Shown here piece by piece: positions 5,623 to 8,707 of a stretch of DNA of 8,707 nt. The DNA lies in contig CAMWUS010000047.1 of the NCBI GenBank assembly GCA_947177495.1, forward strand, positions 1-8,707, given 5' to 3'. This DNA comes from an uncultured Clostridia bacterium (lineage in GTDB: Bacteria; Bacillota; Clostridia; Christensenellales; Borkfalkiaceae). The translations under genes and the position numbers were made by a program. Positions within the stretch are counted from its first letter, which is position 1. Each line of letters begins with the position of its first letter. The notes under the pieces are model-generated. The model did not search any database. It worked only from the letters and a program-made list of their open reading frames with translations, and was not told the DNA's origin.

Positions 5623-8600
5623 TCAATGGAGAAATTTTCGAATGAGTGCCTCGTTGATTTTGCGGTAAGGCTGATAGCGCATGGGCAAGTCGATGAGCGT
5701 AGACTTACTGACAATGCTCTTGTAATGGCTGAACGCTTCGAAGCCCGCTTTGCCGTGATAGCCGCCAAGTCCGCTTGCGCCGAAACCGCCGAACGGCATA
5801 TAGGGCGTAGCGAGGTGGATAACGACGTCGTTCACACAACCGCCGCCGAACCCGATTTCGTTCGTAAACCGTTTGATACGCTTTTTGTCGGACGAGAACA
5901 GGTACAGCGCCAAGGGTGCGTCGTGCGATACGATGTAATCCACTACTTCCCCTTCCTGCTCGTAGCAGAGCACGGGCAAGACGGGTCCGAAAATTTCTTC
6001 CTGCATCACCGCGTCTTCGTGCGTGACCCCGTCCAAAACCGTAGGTTCGATTTTCAGCGTTTGCGCGTCCGTCTTTCCACCGCAAACGACTTTGGCGGGA
6101 TCAATGAGCGCAGAAACACGGTTGAAGTGCTTTTCGTTGATCATCTTGCCGTATGCGGGATTGGTAAGCGGGTCGTCCCCGAACTGTTCTTTTATTTGCT
6201 TTTTAAGCTCCGCAATCAACTTATCGTGAATGCTCCTCGCACAGTATATGTAATCGGGTGCGACGCAGGTCTGCCCGAGGTTGAGGAATTTCCCCCAAAC
6301 GATGCGCTTTGCCGCAAGCTTGATATTTGCCGTTTCGTCTACAATGCAGGGGCTCTTGCCGCCAAGCTCCAACGTGACGGGCGTTAAATTTTGCGCCGCG
6401 TTCTCGTACACGAGCTTGCCTACCCGCTTGCTTCCCGTAAAGAAGATATAGTCGAACTTCGTTTGCATGAGCTGCGTATTCACCTGCGCACCGCCGAACA
6501 GTACGGTGACGTATTCGGGCGGGAACACACTGTCTATCACCTCTTTGATGGCAACGTTAGTATTCGGCGAATAGGAGCTCAATTTCAACACGACGGTATT
6601 GCCCGCCGCAATCGCGTCGATCAGCGGATCGACGGAGAGCAGGAACGGATAATTCCAAGGGTTCATGATAAGCACCGTTCCATGCGGCGACGGCAAGCGG
6701 TAACTGCGGGACGGCATCTGCGAGAGCGGCGTGGGCACCTTGACGGGTTTGGCGAACTTTTTGAGGCGCTTTATCATGTACGAAAGCTCGCTCATCGCCA
6801 AGCCCGTTTCGCACATGTAACTCTCCGTTTCGCTCTTGCCCAAGTCCTTTTTAATGCCTGCGTGCAGGGCGGGCAAATTGTGTTTGATTGCCGCATACAG
6901 CGCCTTTAATCTGCGCAAACGGTGTTTTACGCTGAGCGTCGCTCCGCTTGCAAAGTATGCTCTTTGACGGTCGACGATGGTGGGAATATCCTCCTCGTCC
7001 ACGTTTTCCCCGCGCAGCTTTTCGTACATTTCCTCGAACTTCTCCCTGCTCCAAATTACGGGAACGGGATAGAGCGGGTTGGCTTCCTTTTCCGCATATG
7101 CCGCCATTTCCACAATGTCGCCGCGGCGAATTTGCGCGAACGTTTTTCCGATGCCGAAGCCCTCGTTGAGTTTTTCGATTGCCTTAATCAGCTTCTCCGC
7201 GCCCTGCTTTTTGGGCGTATTGCTATCGATCAGCCCGCAATACAGCGCAATTTTCCAAAGCTTTTTGTAGACTGCTTTGCCGTATTCCCGCAACACGATG
7301 GGCAAAATGACGGCATTGGCAAGTCCGTGGGGAATGTTGTACTTCCCGCCGAGCGGGTGCGCAAGTGCGTGAACGTTGCCCACGTAGGCTTTGGAGAACG
7401 CCCTGCCCGCTTTGTGGGAAGCAAGGAGCATTTGCTTTGCCGCTTCCCTGTCGCCCGCGTAAGACTTTTCGATATTCTCGAAAATCAGCTTTGCGGCGTC
7501 GAGCGCGTCTTTGCGCGTGGACGCGTTTCCACCCCTGCCTATAAAAGCTTCGACCGCGTGCGTGAGCGCGTCCATTCCCGTTGTGGAAATGATATGCTTA
7601 GGCAAAGTTGCGCACACTTCCTCGTCGAGCACGGCGTAGGAAGGAATTAGCGGGAAGTCGTTGATTGCGTATTTGTGGTGCGTGGCGCTGTCGACGATGA
7701 CCGCCGCAAGCGTCGTTTCGCTCCCCGTGCCCGCCGTCGTGGGAACGGCAATGAGAAGCGGAATTTTTTTGTGCACTTTTAAAATGCCGCTGAGCGCATT
7801 GGGCGTTTTGTTGGGGCGGGCGAGAAGCGCGCCGACGCACTTAGCGCAATCCATCGGCGAGCCGCCGCCAAACCCGATGAGGCAGTCGCAGCCCTCCTGC
7901 CGATAAATATTCAGCGCCTCGTCTACGTTGTCCGTCGTGGGGTTCGCCACCACGCCGTCGTAAACGGAATACGCGATGCCCGCGTCCTTCAACGCGGTTT
8001 CTAAAGGCGTAACGATGCCCAATCCGTGCAGGGTTTTATCGGTTACAATGAGCGGGTGCGTTTTCCCGTTCTCTTTTACCGCCGCGGGAATATCCGCGAT
8101 TTTATCGATGATTTTCGGATTTTTATAAGGCAAGAACGGGAGCATGATTTTCAGCACCGTTTGGAAGGTACGGCAGTACAGCCGTTTGAAGAAGTTCACC
8201 CCTTTCTCCGAAAACAAAACAAGCGAAAACGCGAGCAGAAACTGCGCGGGATAGTAGGTGACAAGGCAGAGTATGCGCGGTATGGTGCGAATGGAGCCGA
8301 ACATGTTGAGCAGCAACATGAAGTCGGACGTGTAGAACAAAATGCTCCCCACCGCAATGAGAGCGCTGAGCGCCGTTTTCTTGCCGAGGTTGGAAAGCGC
8401 TTTGCCGACCATGCAGGAAAGAATAAGCGCATAAACCACGCAGACGATTTCCATGAGCACGCCGCCGAAATCGAAGATGGGCGCAAGCGTAATAAACAGT
8501 GCCGACGGCACGAAGATGCAAGCCGAAGCGAGCAAATCGACAAGGCGGAAGCCGTACAAAGCGAAATATGCCGCCACGTAGAAAATATGCCCGATTGCAA

Positions 8601-8707
8601 AGAGCGCCGCACCCGAAATAAACCAAAGCTGGGCGGTATTGTAAATGACGATATCCCCCACCATTGCAAACACAAAGCCGAGCAACATTAAAACGGGGAA
8701 GCTCTTT
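5623..8707 (-). CDS. YhhN lysoplasmalogenase-like / Fe-alcohol dehydrogenase / class-3 aldehyde dehydrogenase fusion, N-terminus off window
   Basis: The frame is open to the right edge. Residues are numbered here from an internal Met at 8688-8686, which is probably not the start: upstream codons stay open (KSFPVL) and the first YhhN helices are missing. Residues 1-160 hold about six membrane segments with YhhN/TMEM86 hallmarks: G11-D12, G33-H34, S121-D122 and YYPAQ (145-149). Residues about 165-560 are an Fe-ADH: GGGS 274-277, PTTAGTGSE 316-324, metal ligands D373, H377, H440, H454 and conserved H444, with spacing as in FucO. Residues about 565-1021 are an ALDH closest to class 3/fatty aldehyde dehydrogenases: catalytic C808 in GQTCVAPDY, general base E774 in ELGGKSP, N679 in PWNYP, EEIFGPV, and PFGG...GYHGK. 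YhhN enzymes cleave the vinyl ether of lysoplasmalogens to release a fatty aldehyde. The dehydrogenases would interconvert aldehyde, alcohol and acid using NAD(P)(H) in the cytoplasm; basic residues after the last helix support that topology. All key residues are intact. The joint pathway is inferred. Confidence 0.93.
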   Translation of the reverse strand, partial: KSFPVLMLLGFVFAMVGDIVIYNTAQLWFISGAALFAIGHIFYVAAYFALYGFRLVDLLASACIFVPSALFITLAPIFDFGGVLMEIVCVVYALILSCMVGKALSNLGKKTALSALIAVGSILFYTSDFMLLLNMFGSIRTIPRILCLVTYYPAQFLLAFSLVLFSEKGVNFFKRLYCRTFQTVLKIMLPFLPYKNPKIIDKIADIPAAVKENGKTHPLIVTDKTLHGLGIVTPLETALKDAGIAYSVYDGVVANPTTDNVDEALNIYRQEGCDCLIGFGGGSPMDCAKCVGALLARPNKTPNALSGILKVHKKIPLLIAVPTTAGTGSETTLAAVIVDSATHHKYAINDFPLIPSYAVLDEEVCATLPKHIISTTGMDALTHAVEAFIGRGGNASTRKDALDAAKLIFENIEKSYAGDREAAKQMLLASHKAGRAFSKAYVGNVHALAHPLGGKYNIPHGLANAVILPIVLREYGKAVYKKLWKIALYCGLIDSNTPKKQGAEKLIKAIEKLNEGFGIGKTFAQIRRGDIVEMAAYAEKEANPLYPVPVIWSREKFEEMYEKLRGENVDEEDIPTIVDRQRAYFASGATLSVKHRLRRLKALYAAIKHNLPALHAGIKKDLGKSETESYMCETGLAMSELSYMIKRLKKFAKPVKVPTPLSQMPSRSYRLPSPHGTVLIMNPWNYPFLLSVDPLIDAIAAGNTVVLKLSSYSPNTNVAIKEVIDSVFPPEYVTVLFGGAQVNTQLMQTKFDYIFFTGSKRVGKLVYENAAQNLTPVTLELGGKSPCIVDETANIKLAAKRIVWGKFLNLGQTCVAPDYIYCARSIHDKLIAELKKQIKEQFGDDPLTNPAYGKMINEKHFNRVSALIDPAKVVCGGKTDAQTLKIEPTVLDGVTHEDAVMQEEIFGPVLPVLCYEQEGEVVDYIVSHDAPLALYLFSSDKKRIKRFTNEIGFGGGCVNDVVIHLATPYMPFGGFGASGLGGYHGKAGFEAFSHYKSIVSKSTLIDLPMRYQPYRKINEALIRKFLH

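Noticed and set aside
5623..8707. Annotation as AdhE (bifunctional aldehyde-alcohol dehydrogenase)
   Set aside because: The domain order is reversed, the ALDH domain has class-3 rather than CoA-acylating signatures, and AdhE has no multi-pass membrane domain.
5623..8707. Three separate genes merged by a sequencing or assembly error
   Set aside because: No frame change is needed anywhere, the linkers are plausible, and each domain is complete across its joints. I found no clear start with a ribosome-binding site at either domain border, though reads would settle it.
1..8707. tRNA, rRNA, CRISPR array, insertion sequence or phage genes
   Set aside because: I saw no cloverleaf, no regular direct repeats with spacers, no transposase or integrase motifs, and almost all of the window is filled by three coding regions.

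Overview
The window looks like chromosomal DNA from an anaerobic Gram-positive bacterium, most likely an uncultured gut-type Clostridia lineage. I suggest Christensenellales-like with low confidence. The clues are large lipobox-bearing lipoproteins built from Ig-like repeats, an oxygen-sensitive Fe-type alcohol dehydrogenase, Shine-Dalgarno-led starts, and the standard code (the two complete 3' ends both use TGA as stop, and Trp is TGG). All three genes are on the minus strand, so transcription runs from right to left.

Right half (5623 to the right edge): one continuous frame with no internal stop encodes three enzyme-family domains in a row. First comes most of a multi-pass YhhN/TMEM86 (lysoplasmalogenase-family) membrane domain, then an iron-containing alcohol dehydrogenase, then a class-3 (fatty-aldehyde-type) aldehyde dehydrogenase. 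Its true start lies beyond the right edge. Lysoplasmalogenases release fatty aldehydes, and the two cytoplasmic dehydrogenases would reduce or oxidise such aldehydes. I therefore infer a membrane-anchored, single-polypeptide device for plasmalogen-derived fatty aldehyde. The order ADH-ALDH is the reverse of AdhE, and the ALDH family is different too. This is the standout of the window. The gene ends at a strong hairpin terminator.

Middle (5382-5622): a 241-bp AT-rich intergenic stretch holds that terminator, a plausible sigma-A promoter pointing left, three short palindromes around the promoter, and a small 5'UTR hairpin.

Left half (1-5381): two large secreted lipoproteins lie in an apparent operon with a 36-bp gap. 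The first (1120 aa) has three Ig-like/prealbumin-like repeats, a TlpA/ResA-type thioredoxin domain with a CSWC active site, a jelly-roll-like region and a PPC-like beta-sandwich. The second (at least 660 aa, running off the left edge) has two similar N-terminal repeats and beta-rich regions. By eye the two proteins share a module of about 130-180 aa that I cannot assign to any family. It occurs twice in the first protein and once in the second, with fixed-spacing signatures DxYYH, DYxxxLxG[YF] and NxWLxxC. The lipoprotein operon and the fusion enzyme are separate transcription units, and I see no sequence evidence that they work together.
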